From Eumeta japonica (Eukaryota; Arthropoda; Insecta; Lepidoptera; Psychidae), in NCBI GenBank assembly GCA_005406025.1, contig BGZK01001200.1, forward strand, positions 1 through 64,000: a stretch of DNA of 64,000 nucleotides, given 5' to 3'. The number at the start of each line of letters is the position of its first letter. Position 1 is the first letter of the stretch. The notes under the pieces were generated by a model. The model was not told the origin of the DNA. It was given only the letters and a program-made list of their open reading frames with translations, and did not search any database. The translations under genes were made by a program, and so were the position numbers. Shown here piece by piece: positions 1-11,689 of this stretch.

Positions 1-94
1 AGAAAGATAGTTTCATAATATAATACTTAAGCAGCAATAGTTGTGCTTTATTGTGGATAATTTTATTGAAAATGAATCGAGAATGGACCCAATA

Positions 95-310
95 TCAAAA
101 TCGAGAGCGGGATCGAAATTGAAATCGACCGTGATTGAAACTGAAAGTGGTACTAGGACTTGAATCGGGATCGGGAGCAAGAGAGAAATCGAGAGCGGAA
201 TGGAAATCGGAATTGCGAATAGAATCGAGTTCGGGACCTTGATCGGTGTGACCGGCGAATGATTTCGCTCTATGCCTACACTGAGGTGGAGCCCTCGGGC
301 GAAACTTTGT
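95..310 (-). repeat. Variable-body lepidopteran repeat, reverse copy
   Basis: Degenerate short units of the type ATCGRGA fill about 100-262. Beyond them, at 285-306, lies the reverse complement of a head like 'TTTCGCCCGAGGGCTCC'. Copies at 6207-6375 and 14795-15130 have the same order (CCCGC-CTTCG head, then TTCGGT-type units) on the plus strand. The 90-codon minus-strand ORF here is a by-product of the periodic sequence. The family name is not known to me; assignment rests on the shared head-plus-body layout. Confidence 0.5.
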
Positions 311-399
311 TTTACAAGTTAAGTAAAAACTCTTTAACTTCCCTCTAATAAAATTGAAAATTTTCAAAGATCGGTTTGGAAAGTTATTTGTTTCATGCC

Positions 400-1020
400 G
401 TTTTTCGAAAATCGAGTTTTCATCAGATTTCGAAATTTTGAGGTCACAGGAAGCAACCCTGATAATTTTTCAATGATACCTGTATTAGTGTGTTAGTGTG
501 CGCGTGCACGCATTTGCGCGTGTGTGCGTTTGTATGTATGTGTGTGTGTGTGGATGTATGTAAATCTCTCATAACTTTTTAACGGCTTGATCGATTGGAA
601 CCAAACAAGTGGCGTTCCAAAATGTTTCACCGAACTTAGATGTCCTATAAATTTGAATCGATTTAGACCGGTAGGTTTTGAGAAACCTCAAAAATAAAGA
701 TTTTGAAAAACTATTTTTCAAATATCTTTTAAATGGTTTTACCGATCAATTTCAAAAACTAATCCACTCTTGACATCAAGAAACTAATTTGGTCGATGAA
801 AGAAGTTGGTCGCCGCTGGTTTGGTCAAAATTGGTTTATTGATTCATGAGATGTTGTTAACAAAAAATTTGAAAAAAATTGTTTTTTTTTTAATTAGTCC
901 GAAATTTTGAATCTAATCGAATGCATGTTCGGAGTTCTTTAATAGAACTTAAAAACCAGCGTCGATCGCCGCATCGATCGATCGCAGACATGTCCTTTAG
1001 GGTCAACCCTATCATAATTT
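400..1020. repeat. Decayed LINE-tail-like sequence with TG-rich tract
   Basis: A GTGTGCG/TGTATG-rich tract at about 485-560 is followed by 'CATAACTTTTTAACGGCTTG', the kind of sentence seen in 3' parts of decayed insect non-LTR elements. The stretch ends near a T-run at 1018-1026. No coding remnant was seen. Assignment as a transposon tail is by resemblance only. Confidence 0.3.
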
Positions 1021-1718
1021 TTTTTTATCACCTATTTTGTGATTTTCGATTTGTTTCCGAGACGAACTGTTGAAATACATTATTTTACCAAGCTTCTCGG
1101 TTCACCGCGGTTCACAGATCAAAGCATATTGAAACAATCAAGTTTGCAATCAATTTTCCAGTGAACTTGAGTGCAAAGCTTCCGATATACATCATCGTTG
1201 TCGGACACCTACGTACAAGGTTAGCCCTACGCGTGTACAGTGAGGACGACACGTTTCTTAGCCCATTTTTTATCGTTGTCGAATATGACGCATATCTGTG
1301 ACTGTAAACAGTATTTCGCCGAACACATCGACATAACAGTAACTCCGCCGGACTTGTTTATCGTTTATTTATTACAGTTTACTGACGTTCCCTAGATATT
1401 TATATAAATTATTTTTTTTATTGTATTTTTAATTTCCGTCAATCGAGTTCCATTGCACCGCTTGTGATATTGGAGGGCCTCTTTAAGTACTGCCAAGTTT
1501 GATTCTTACATTGCGAAACATTGAATATGTATAAAAAAGCTTTTCAATTTTTTTTTTCAAGGATGCGAATGCCGTATTGTGCTTTCGGTGAATGTTTGAG
1601 TGAATTGTGATTGTGTATGCAAATGTCTACTACGTAAGAGCTTTATGCTAAGCCGTTAATGTCCGGTGTCGAACGATAAGAGGAAACGGTAAATGGGCTA
1701 GCGATAACAAGAACGAGA

Positions 1719-1886
1719 ATGGTTTACCGCGAGTTATGCGGCGATGAGTTCGACCCGCGTTACGTGACGGCCGTCGTAACCGAGGGTGCGGTGCGCGCAC
1801 GCAACGCGCCCGATTCGCACGGTGCAGCGGCAGGCGAGGTGCAGCGCACGGCCAGAGAGGGACGGAGCGAGTTCAATGGTATTTGA
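1719..1886 (+). CDS. Unassigned small ORF in a GC-rich island
   Basis: A 55-codon ORF (starts MVYRELCGDEFDPRYV) begins at an ATG in a favourable context (GAGAATGG, A at -3 and G at +4) and stops with TGA. It lies in a CpG-rich island that ends near 1990. No domain or family was recognised. It could equally be promoter sequence that happens to be open, or the start of a spliced exon. Confidence 0.2.
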   Translation: MVYRELCGDEFDPRYVTAVVTEGAVRARNAPDSHGAAAGEVQRTAREGRSEFNGI

Positions 1887-1990
1887 TATAGTGCATGGGA
1901 GTTCTTTAACCCCTTAGCCTACCTGCGAATGAGGCGGCGCGGCCGTTGTCCCTGACGACCGCGCGCGAAGACCAGCACGTCTTTTTAGGT
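1740..1990. other. CpG-rich island
   Basis: Strongly CpG-rich block between AT-rich flanks. It holds the small ORF at 1719-1886 and, on the minus strand, a weak donor-like TTCGCAG/GTAGGC near 1921-1929. Possible promoter or enhancer; no TATA box or clear exon. Confidence 0.5.
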
Positions 1991-2519
1991 CGGAGTCAAA
2001 CGCAGTAGCGACAGCAGAATCGTATAGCAATAATCGGTTCGTGTGCAGTTAACGTTTTCAATATTTTTCTGATGTTGCAAATTTAATTATGAACTCGAAT
2101 AGTGCATAGTGTTATTAATGAGGTTAAAACTAGATTTAATTGCATTAATAACTTTTAAAAACTTTTAAAAATATCTTGTATAAGAATAAAATAAATTCGC
2201 CTTCACAAATCCATCAATATATTTAGTTGTTCCAGGAGTTGGATCCAGCTAAAGATATATCAGGCGCAGTTTTGTCCCTTTAGAAGATGAAGATATCGTT
2301 TGACCCAATACTTCATGTTTTACACCCATGTTTATATAGATTATATTTCCTCTTATCTTGTTTTAGCTGGAACCGACACGAAAAACATTAAATAGGTTTT
2401 TGAAAGCCGGCTTTTATTTTCATATAATTTATTTTTTTTCACAATTTTTAGTTATTGAGTAATTATAACTTTATAATTCATTTCGCTATTTAGCATGTCC
2501 TCTGGTTATCATTCCATGG

Positions 2520-3041
2520 ATTCCACATTGAATAAAATCACTGTACTTGTACTGTTAACGCTAAAGTGTTCCGATGTGTTTCTGCTTAGATTGTCACGTT
2601 GGAATTATATAAATGAAAAAATATGAGTAGATCAATAAGTAATTTTAATTCTGAGTTTATTGGGTTTTACTAATTGTAACAATTTCTGTCGACAAATCGC
2701 AATATTATTCTCTAACTCGTAATCGTTAAGGAGTGTCATAACTTCCATCATAGGTTCAGCAGCATGAGATGATGACTCCCAGAAGCAAACATTTGAATGA
2801 CTAAAAGCCCAAACGCATTATACGTGCCTATAATATTTGAGGGTATCTCAATTTCCTTGGGTACCATCATTGAATCCTGACGTGGTGATTATGGGACCAT
2901 CTCGAGAGTACATCTTTTAGACAAAAAAATAATTTTCCAAATCGGTTCACAAATGATGAAGTTATCGCTGAGCGTACATAAAAATATATATGCATACAGA
3001 CGAAAATGGAACCTCCTTCTCTTTTTGAAGTTGGTTATAGA
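2520..3041 (+). mobile_element. RTE-like LINE 3' tail, copy A
   Basis: Aligns by eye over its length with 41481-42110 (plus) and 49661-50033 (minus). Shared blocks include 'TCTGCTTAGATTGTCACGTT', 'AGTAATTTTAATTCT', 'TTCAGCAGCATGAGATGATG' and 'AAATCGGTTCAC'. It ends 'TTTTTGAAGTTGGTTA', resembling tails of lepidopteran RTE-type elements and derived SINEs. No coding part remains. The neighbouring AT-rich sequence to 3680 shows only T-runs and nothing I can annotate. Confidence 0.6.
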
Positions 3042-3689
3042 GGAGCATAATCTGACTTAGATCTATCCTTTTTTTTTTTCTCTTACAAAATTTGCGAAAA
3101 GTATTACTGAAGTATGATGGCGGTGTTTTGTAATATCATGTCTATTAGGCAATTCAAAACATTCATAACTTAGCTACGTTTATAGTTTCATACAAAAAAT
3201 CATTTCATTTCATTTATTCTCGACAAAAAAAAACTATATACAACCTTAATTTTTTTTTTTGCCTAAATTGTGAGGAAACATAGTCTTTGTTTTATTACTC
3301 ATATTTTACATCAGACAATCCAAACTGAGCTTTTGCCAATATATATGCATTATATAATCTTTTAAGTCTACAAACGTGATCATATCATTCTGATTCCCAA
3401 ATCTTCCAAGGCTTATTTCATTTCATGCCACTATTTAACTCATACACTCGAGAAACAAACGCACAAAGATAAGTAAACATTGACTTATTTTGCGCTGTCA
3501 GCGATGCTATCCGCTGATTTACTGATAAATAATAAATACTTATTGTAGCCTTGTACAGTTGCACAGTCCTCCTACATACGTTGCAACTACTACGCCATTG
3601 TAAATAATTAAACTATATCATTTCCAGTTGCGGGCGATCGGTACTTTTCAGCAGAAAGGATAATGACGCAATCCGCGCCAGGTTCGGGC

Positions 3690-3930
3690 CCTGATGCAAA
3701 CCACGCGCCTCGCGGCCGGCCCGCATGTCAACTATAATCTATGAATTGAAAATTCGCAGCAGGTGCTTCAGGCGGGCTGGCGGGGCGGCGGCGCGGCGTG
3801 GGGGAGGGCGGGTTTCCGTTGTTTCGCAATAACAGCGGCCCGGGTTCAACGACGTCTGCGAGCTCGTATACGAGTACGGGCGCCGGCCGGCGTGTGCCGG
3901 CTGGCGAAGCTCCCCACCGCGACAAAAAAA
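3690..3930. other. CpG-rich island
   Basis: GC-rich block with overlapping ORFs on both strands. On the plus strand a possible acceptor (TTTCGCAATAACAG) at about 3835 opens a frame reading GFNDVCELVYEYGRRPACAG; on the minus strand a 65-codon ORF covers the same bases. Neither is distinguishable from compositional openness. Confidence 0.4.
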
Positions 3931-4164
3931 AAGCAACTTTATTTTTTTATTGAAAAAAGATAATAAAACGTAAACTCGATTATAATTTTTATTTTCCACC
4001 GAATACCTATGCGAATAAGATCGATCACTGAAACGACTTATGTTACATTCATTGTTTGTAATTGTGTCTATGAATTATTGTAATCGCAATATATACGGTG
4101 TAAATCATTATAGATTTCTTTTTTATGCAGTTTATTTCGTTAAGTTTTTTTTTTAATTTGATAA

Positions 4165-4641
4165 TTTTGACGTGACAACGTCTTAAATTAGGTTGCGGCT
4201 GGGAGTCACTTATGAAAAAGTGTAACGCTCGGTAACGTAACGATGAGTCACCGAACGAGAGAGAGGCCCGCCGAATGCCTTGCGTCTCTCTCCCACTCAA
4301 CTATGATCGGTCTGCCGCGCGCGCAGCACTAGAGAATTAGTGCATAGCTTGCAAATGTATTGCAAGTTATTGTATGTATATTTGTATATAAATACGTATG
4401 TATGTGTAAAGGTAAAAATAAAATTTTGTTAATATGAAATTCAGTGCGAGATTCTTTGTATAAATTAATGTTTTAAATATAATTTTTGTATAAATAAATG
4501 TTTTAAATTGTTACTATTATTTCATCCTTCTTCCTACTATACGAATGAATATTCACATTAAAATGATTTTACCATTCAAAGTCGTTGTCACGTAAAACTT
4601 TCGCCCGTATACCGACTTTACAGGCAACCAAATTTTTTTTT
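4165..4641 (+). mobile_element. 470-bp repeat family, copy 1
   Basis: Near-identical to 33881-34357 (plus) and 26865-27331 (minus). The left end is TTTTGACGTGACAACGTC; the right part has GTTGTCACGTAAAAC and ends GGCAACCAAATTTTTT. Inside are a GAGAGAGA/TCTCTCTC inverted stretch, a palindrome-like GCACTAGAGAATTAGTGC, a TATATAAATA box, AATAAAA, and a tandem duplication of about 29 bp (TTTGTATAAATTAATG... then TTTGTATAAATAAATG...). There is no coding capacity. It is probably non-autonomous; class not settled (DNA element, or retroposon with a terminal T/A run). Confidence 0.85.
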
Positions 4642-6204
4642 AAATACACGTACTTTATTCGTACTCACATGTATACATATTACATACGTCCGTTTTATTC
4701 ACACTTTTCAATGCATATCGAAATAGATTCAAAAAAAAAAACTGAAAGGGATTATGGAAATAAAGTTCTTTTGAATCATCTATTACCCTTGATTTCATTT
4801 AACAAAAAAAAAATACGTTCGATTTGAATCCCAGCCAATTTACGTCAGCAGTTTAGCAGCAACCGAAAAGAGTCATAATTTCTTAAAAAAAAAAAAAAAC
4901 AACAACGAATATGCGGTTCCGGGAAAATAGAAAAACAACGGTTTAAACGAAAACAATTCGTGTTTATGCGTCCGCTAACCCCACATACGCGGTGTCGACG
5001 AAGCTAACACCGATCAAGCGTATATGTAAATAGATGAGGGATAGAATGGAGTTATTAATATTAACCACCCGTTACACCGAAAACAAGAAGACAGATTTTC
5101 GCATAAGCTTATTAAAATTAATGAAATGTCAGTTTGACGCGTCCTCGTGCTAAAGTTTGTTCTACATATTTCACCTTGAGACATATTGGAAAAATATGAC
5201 AGACATTTCCTTTTTGTTTTCCACTTTCCTCTCGATTATGGTAATCGTCCACTTCCTTCGAAAAGCGTGACAACGTTTATGTTCCATACACCTTTGCTAT
5301 AATACACAGAAAAATTGAATTTCAGCAAGTTTGTAGACACAGACGGGGTAAACTAAATGTATGATGAACCTTTTATAAAACTCAATTTAAAAATATTTTC
5401 GTATTTGAAAACGAAAACTAATCTGCAGTTTTGTGATTACATTTAGTAAACACGATTATGTAATTCGTTACCAGCTTTTATTCAATTTTAATATATTGAA
5501 CAAATTCAAGTTCAAAATATCTTTATTTCATAGGTTATAATGTAACATTTGAAATACGTCATAACATTTAAAGAATTAACAGTAATTGTTTTAATATTAT
5601 CATTTTTTTTTTTTTTGGTTGCCACTCGTTCGTAAGGCAGTCGAGAAGAAAGAGCGAGAAACTTGAAGGTAACTCCTTTCAAACTAAAATTCCATAGAAA
5701 TAAACTATATATAAAACTATTGCACGAAAAATACATTTGTAGGAAATCGGGCTGATTATGTCCGTTTATCCTCTAAATATTCAGAGATTTTATAATACCC
5801 TTTTATGCTAGTGTTTGTTAAATAAAAAAATACTTTTTTACTTCCACATTATAAAACTCATTCTCGTGGTATTCCGTCGAATTGACGTTTTCCTAACAAA
5901 TATGGTTATAACGCAACTGATCATAATGCAATAACCCTGGTGACTTTGGCTGGATATTGCAGTCAGATTCGAGTTTTTGAAAAGGAATCCTTGAATGTTG
6001 ACTGTAAAATTAACTCGGAACTGTTTACACACCGATGAGATTAAAAAAAAAAAAGTTACCTGCACTTAGAGCTGCGGTCTCGTTACAGAGAAACTGCTCA
6101 ACGGGTTAAAATGTTGGTGTGAAATTTTGGGTACATGTCCAATGACATCGATAATGAATCCTACTGTAACGAAAGTCATAAAGTAAACGTAAAAGCTTTT
6201 GACG

Positions 6205-6375
6205 ACTAACTTCTTCCCGCGACTTCGTCCGCACGGGTATTGCAAAAACTGCTTAATTCTTTATGTCGATTCACCTCGATCTGGACTTCACGTTCCTCTC
6301 ATTCCTGATGCTGTTTCGGGCACCTGTTTCCTTGAACTCTCAACTGGGTCTTCGGTTCCGATTTCGATCCCCAAT
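6205..6375 (+). repeat. Variable-body lepidopteran repeat
   Basis: Head CCCGCGACTTCGTCCGCACG at 6218-6237, then degenerate TCGATCTGGACTTCACG / TTCGGTTCCGATTTCGATC units. Same family as 95-310 and 14795-15130. The region from 4830 to 6200 otherwise holds only AT-rich sequence with homopolymer runs. Confidence 0.55.
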
Positions 6376-6824
6376 ACTTTTTATTTAGTACGTAAATACA
6401 AAATATGTATATTTTAGTTGTTTTTATTAATTTACAATGAAACATGTGGATCAACGAAATAAAATTTTATGTAGGTAACTACGCGATAACAATTATTAAC
6501 TTTTAAGTGATATTATTTGTTAACTCGGTCACATCAGTTCTGAAAATGAACACTTTACGTCATTATATATTTTTTAATAGTTTTCTTTCAGATGTTTTTA
6601 GTATTAAAGTAACTACCGTTGTTAGTTTTAAAGTAACTACCGTTCTAATATTGACAACCGTCAATAAGCATAACGTGCATTCCAAAAAGCTCGGCGCGCG
6701 ACTAGGATTAATACAATGGTTACTTGCGTTTCTTAAATTTATTGTAACAATATATTTTTATACGGGCCAAGCAAAAAAAATGGAAATAATTATTCTATTC
6801 GTACGTTTAGGTGTACAGGTCTCG

Positions 6825-7100
6825 CGGACACAAAGAGATAGCGCAGGCCGCGAGATCCCGCCGCGGTCGCCGGCGCACCGCCTCGGCCCCGTGTCCGACC
6901 GGCGCGTGCGAAGTTCAAAACACGTTACGGAATGCCGCGGCCGGGAGCGGGCGGCGCCGAGGTCCGGGTGCGGGCCGTTTCGTAAGCGGCGGCCGTGGTC
7001 GATGACACCGCGCGGTACATCTCTCGCGGGTTGCGTAACCGCGTGAAAGTTGACACGCGGCGGACCGCGGCCGCCGCGCGCGCGCCGCCGCACTCACCAG
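6825..7100. other. CpG-rich island with a boundary splice-site-like sequence
   Basis: Very CpG-rich. Its right edge reads CACTCACCAG at 7091-7100. On the minus strand this is a good donor (CATCTG/GTGAGTG); on the plus strand it could be an acceptor directly before an ATG. The 179- and 111-codon ORFs crossing the island are compositional and carry no recognisable domain. Confidence 0.45.
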
Positions 7101-7223
7101 ATGTGGATCACATTTTTGTTTCTATACGCGTACGTGCGATTCGTATGCGAGACAATTAGATATTACTGGCTCAATTTTATTACTGGATTCTTTACGGGCA
7201 TACTTCGTCGAACGATACGATGA
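7101..7223 (+). CDS. Unassigned hydrophobic small ORF
   Basis: A 40-residue ORF beginning MWITFLFLYAYVRFV directly follows CACTCACCAG. The first ~15 residues would make a signal peptide or membrane anchor, and FITGFFTGIL near the C terminus is a second hydrophobic patch. No family recognised. The alternative reading is that the site is a minus-strand donor and this ORF is chance. Confidence 0.15.
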   Translation: MWITFLFLYAYVRFVCETIRYYWLNFITGFFTGILRRTIR

Positions 7224-7450
7224 ATTCGGCTCTCGTTAGAGAGACTGTCGACTGAAATTTACAGATTGTTGTCTTTCGAAAAAAATAAGCATCTACAAAT
7301 ATAAGATATTATTTTCTATCCGTGGTGATATGGACGACACCGTATCGTTATCAAAACACAACTGAGTTTCTCTGTTTGAAAAAACTTATTCTATTAGGTT
7401 ACATTTGTGATTCACATACATAAACCGTAACAATCAACAATGACAGAAAC

Positions 7451-7480
7451 TTTACCTGTAGGAAAAGAAACGACATGTAA
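7451..7480 (-). other. Candidate 3' splice site (TTTTCCTACAG/GTAAAG)
   Basis: On the minus strand, TTTCTTTTCCTACAG is followed at once by GTAAAG (exon or re-splice start at 7455). The pyrimidine tract is good, and ATTAAT about 35 nt upstream is a possible branch point. No long frame follows it, and the juxtaposed donor is weak, so it could be a degenerate recursive site or a plain cryptic acceptor. Confidence 0.3.
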
Positions 7481-7813
7481 TGTTATTAATCACAATGTCG
7501 ATTCCAAAATCACAATTACAATTCTAAGCTTTCTATTAGCAAAAACTAATTGTCTTTGATATAACTGCTTTCTCACGACAGCACTTATAGGTTATAATTC
7601 GCCATAGATTATACAATAAATATCCGTGCCGCGATCTGTCACGATGACACTTGATGGCGTCGGGAACATTTAAATGAAAGAACATTATAGTTTTCTTTAC
7701 ACAAATATCAAAATTAAGATATCGCTACTTTATTTTTTTTTTTAATAACATGTAAGTTAATTAGTTTGGCCCATTTGCTGGTCTAATGAAGTCGTTAGTA
7801 ACTTCAAGTAATT

Positions 7814-8513
7814 AAAAAAAACCGGCTAAGAGCATGTCGGATCATGTTCACTGTAGGGTTCTGAAGCCGTTAATTACAAGGAAATGCACTACAGATGAAA
7901 AACCACGTTATTAGACTTTTTTCCTTGTTTACTGCACGTAATAGGTATAAGCACTTTAGTCCCGTGTAACTCGAAAAACAAGTAGGTATGTCAAGAGTAG
8001 TGGCTATTGCCAAAAAACTGAGTTATTACTCAAAAACAGTACATCCTAACATATTCAAAATAATCTTCATTGAAAATATTTATTAAGCGTTACCTTTGCA
8101 ATTTTTTTTCATATTTTTGAACGTATGGTTTAGAAAATGAAGGGGGGGGGGGAACACACTATTTCTGCTACTTTCGAAGCGATTATTTCAGAAAATATTC
8201 AATTAGTCAAAAAAAATGCTTAAAAACTTTGAAGTATATTTAATAAAAGAACAGTAAAAAAAGTTGATGTTTGCTGAAAAAAAAATTCAGTTTCTGTTAC
8301 ATGACTGGAGTGCCCCCCTAGGGAAATATATTTTTTCTTATTTAACTACTAAACTAAGCAGCGGCTTACACAAGACACCTATAAGTACTATAAATTTCAT
8401 CAATATGAATTTTATAGTTTTTGAATAAAACGTGACATATGGACGGACGGACAGATGGACATGAAACTATAAATGTTACGTTTTTGCCATTTCGACTCGA
8501 AACCCTAAAAAAA
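7814..8513 (+). mobile_element. CCGG-head lepidopteran retroposon, copy 1
   Basis: Starts AAAAAAACCGGCTAAGAGC and ends GAAACCCTAAAAA, with GGACGGACGGACAGATGGAC at about 8442-8461. Head and tail match a very common lepidopteran repeat, and the order is mirrored in 20168-20772 (minus) and 61363-61967 (plus). A G9 run near 8143 and A-runs suggest decay. Non-coding here. Confidence 0.7.
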
Positions 8514-8827
8514 TATTTCAATTGATTGCTTAAATAGTAATTTTATTATTTAAATGTTCATGTGCTTATACTCTAACATGATGGCAATGAATTTCTGTTA
8601 AACTTCATCAAACAAAATATTAATTGTTGAACAAAATGGAATATCTTAGCTGTAAAGTTTAGACGTGACGGCGTCTCACTCCGCAGAAGTTAGCAGAACA
8701 TCACCTTGTCTATGCTAGACTGTTGTTGGCAATATGTAAATGGTACATTGAATATTCATATATCATTAGATACTTCAGGGTATCGACTGAATACTTCCAT
8801 TGTACGTCTTACGCAGTGTTAGAGGCA

Positions 8828-8875
8828 ACGAGTGGATGTGTTGAATGATCAACATCAATCAACGCGTCCACTCGT
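8828..8875 (+). other. Imperfect hairpin
   Basis: ACGAGTGGA at 8828 pairs with TCCACTCGT ending at 8875. The stem extends through TGTGTTGA/TCAACGCG with two G-U pairs, giving about 17 pairs around a 14-nt loop. It is shorter than a usual pre-miRNA, and its arms do not match any miRNA I recognise. Confidence 0.5.
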
Positions 8876-8879
8876 CAAT

Positions 8880-9954
8880 CAGCATCCGTTCCCTTCCATC
8901 GTATCTGGCAATAGACACTCTTTCAAATGCAAATGAGACCTTGGCGAATGTAAAAATACGTTTCATTAATAAGCGACTAATAATTTCTTTATTACTAATT
9001 ATTAAGCACTTGCAAACCAAATTATGCAACACGAAGAGTGTGAGGCAAGACGAACGTAATAAAGGAAAAATATTGAAAATATCCGCCGTGACGTTTGTTT
9101 CCGGGCTGCGCGGACGTCACGCTCAGAACACATCCGATAACAGATCGGGTGATTTATTTCAATATTACTGTGTGATCAGGTTTACTGTTTAAATATTCAG
9201 TAGATTTGAATATAGTACATGGTCGGTTAATATAGTTGTTTTTATGAGAGTATATTTACCGGTAAGTGTTCTAGCTAGGGTAGTCAACCGTGCTTTAAAA
9301 TAGAGTATCATATTTCATTTATGTAGGTGTACTTTATTGTATATAACGCTACCAAAGCACGCTAAGTAATTTTATTAACAGAAACTCTAGATTTTTCGGC
9401 ACATGGTTCACTAGTTCCCTTTATGCCCCTTAAAAGTGTAATTAATGATTCAAAAGATAGAAGTATGTTTTTCTGTTTCCAAATAAAACAAACATTAAAT
9501 TGTTTTCTTTAGTGATTCGATACTTTCTGTAGAGAAATATATACAAAACAAATTTGAATATTTACAAAAATTCTATTTAGAAAGCAATTTAAATATTTTT
9601 TTTCTTATGGACCTGTACTCTTTATTTGTCCTTTCTGAAATCGAATATACTTTATTACTTCTAAAGAAAGTTGGCAACCCTAAGTCCTATGATTAATTTG
9701 TACATAAACTGTTTCGCCAGCTACAACGAAGAACGAGACTTTTTTTAAATAATTTATGTAAATAATTCCTTTATTAAAATAATATTTTGCGATTCTATAA
9801 CGCGGACTAGGAGACGAACGTGACGTAATCGTCATAAGAAACGCTCGAAATGAATTTTTGTGGAGTTGTACCTCGTCTCCTCCACTAAAAAGTCGTGTAG
9901 CGCCCTATGCTATAGCGCTTATTCGCTCCTCTTGATTTCATAATCGCTTGTACA
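8880..9954. other. AT-rich interval without recognised features
   Basis: A 115-codon plus-strand ORF (8845-9192) overlaps the hairpin; it has no hydrophobic, repeat or domain pattern I recognise and I do not call it. The rest is AT-rich, with nothing supported. Confidence 0.4.
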
Positions 9955-10103
9955 CATGGGCGCCGGCACGAAAATATTTCGGGTGCTGCATATCAACAAT
10001 AGACAAAGTATTTTTATAACATTTTCGGTGTATTTTCCTCCCGCATAGGCCAAACCAGGGCGGTGCAAATGCACGCCATTGCATCCCCATCCCGGCGCCC
10101 ATG
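9955..10103. mobile_element. 149-bp element with perfect 12-bp terminal inverted repeats
   Basis: CATGGGCGCCGG at 9955-9966 is mirrored by CCGGCGCCCATG at 10092-10103. The interior is short and non-coding. The layout fits a miniature inverted-repeat element or the ends of a decayed DNA transposon. No target-site duplication could be confirmed. Confidence 0.55.
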
Positions 10104-10204
10104 CTTATATATTTATAGTTTAAGTAATAGAATTATTTTAACAATGGTAACTAATTTGGTATTTCAATGAAACGACTCGTAATATCGTTGCACAAAATAC
10201 TATC

Positions 10205-10277
10205 CGACACACACAAACACACACACTTCCCACACCCTCTCACACACACCCATACTCATACTCACATATACATACAT
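10205..10277. repeat. CA-rich microsatellite
   Basis: Interrupted CACACA/CTCACA/CATACA repeats. Confidence 0.8.
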
Positions 10278-10763
10278 CTTAAACATTCTTGGCAACCACG
10301 TCCAAAGTGCATAACACACTTTTTAATACATTAATATAATATGGTGTTATTCATGTCTACTGTCCTAATTAGACAGACTTGGATAAGATTATATAATATT
10401 ATAAAATTATGACTGCAGAAAATATATCAAAAAATGAAATTGACAATAAAAAAGTTATAGTGTCGTTAACAGTTGCAGTTAAAGTAGCCCGATTTGGAGT
10501 GGCACAGTCCGCTCGAATCACCTATGTTTCTTGCTAAAATTTTACCCCGAAAACCCCAAAAAAGTACATTATTAAGGATTAGTATTCCTATTATATTCAT
10601 AATCACTTTATGGTTAACTCCAAAGGGACATAAATTACGATTGCCGTCAAATTTTTATTTCATATTTTTATGAAAATTATGACGCACTTTCGCGGCCGGG
10701 CAGGTAAACGTTAAACGATATAGCCATAGAGCGGATTCAGTAAAAGCGTTTCCGATCAGATTC

Positions 10764-10985
10764 TTATATAATGCGGCCGTCAGGGAATGTCACTGTCACT
10801 GACGTGGCGGGGCGCGGGGGCGGCGCGGCGCGGGGGGTGCCCGTCGCCTCGTTATCGCCGCCATTTTTATATAATTCTGGGTCAATGTACCGGGCCGGTG
10901 TTTTGTTCGCGTTATCGGGACCCGGCGCTGTGTAGCTATGTATGTCACTGATAAGCCCGCTGTTTGTTCTTTTATGAGCTGCCAC
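10764..10985 (-). CDS. Unassigned ORF in a CpG-rich island
   Basis: A 73-codon minus-strand ORF starting MAAHKRTNSGLISDIH, with hydrophilic, Pro/Ala-rich composition and no recognised domain. The plus strand of the same island (10780-10990) is also open for about 54 codons from an ATG just after TTATATAA. A GCCGCCATTTT stretch at 10856-10866 resembles a Pho/YY1 core. The island is real; whether either frame is translated is not known. Confidence 0.2.
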   Translation of the reverse strand: MAAHKRTNSGLISDIHSYTAPGPDNANKTPARYIDPELYKNGGDNEATGTPRAAPPPRPATSVTVTFPDGRII

Positions 10986-11689
10986 TAATATTCAGCCCCG
11001 ACTGCGCCTTAGTTTTTCAGATGTATTTGGAAAACGGGCCTGATTTTCTTAAAGTATAAATACAAAGACTAAATATAGCTACTGAAAAATGTTTTAGAAA
11101 CTGTGCTGTGCTTTATACTTTGTGCTCGATTTTGGAAATTGTCCTTCGTTTCAGAAACTTTGCGCTGTTCTAGAAACTTGGTTTAGTTTCGGGCAAATCC
11201 GACCATCTGTACGTGTATTTATTATGTGAGGAAATTGTATTTTTTTTTTCGGACAAAGAAAGACGAAAATTACAGTCAAATCGGGTATGTTTTTAGGGTT
11301 TTTTTTTGGATTTTTAGGGTTCTGTAATTCATACTGAAAAAAGCTACACCTATAGTATAACATTACTCACGTATTTCTTTCTGTTTGTAAAGCAACATAG
11401 TTTTAAACTTGATATTATATATAAATCATGTTAAATTAAATGGAATGAAGAGTTGTAGGAAAAATGTTTTGTTACTACTTATCCGGGGAAATCTTACATT
11501 TGTCCTGGTAAGCGCTTAAAATAAATTAATTGCACAAGCCATATTAATCACTACATACATTCGTGTACAGCTTCTATGATACAACATCAGGGACGTCGTC
11601 CCTATATTCATTCTCGCTCGTAAGGTACCTTACATTCAAAAGATGTAGGAGGAACTTCAACGGTAGGAAAAGGTAGCGTAATACATGTA

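Noticed and set aside
4165..4641. Solo LTR interpretation of the 470-bp repeat
   Set aside because: It has TATA-like and AATAAA-like motifs, but similarity among copies continues beyond any TG...CA boundary into GGCAACCAAATTT, and no target duplication is clear.
6507..7046. 179-codon plus-strand ORF
   Set aside because: No ATG at its start, and composition flips from AT-coded hydrophobic to GC-coded Arg-rich exactly at the island edge, as a chance frame would.
7101..7455. Single minus-strand exon between TACAG (7456) and the donor at 7100
   Set aside because: All three frames contain several stops, so a coding exon is excluded; an untranslated exon cannot be judged from sequence.
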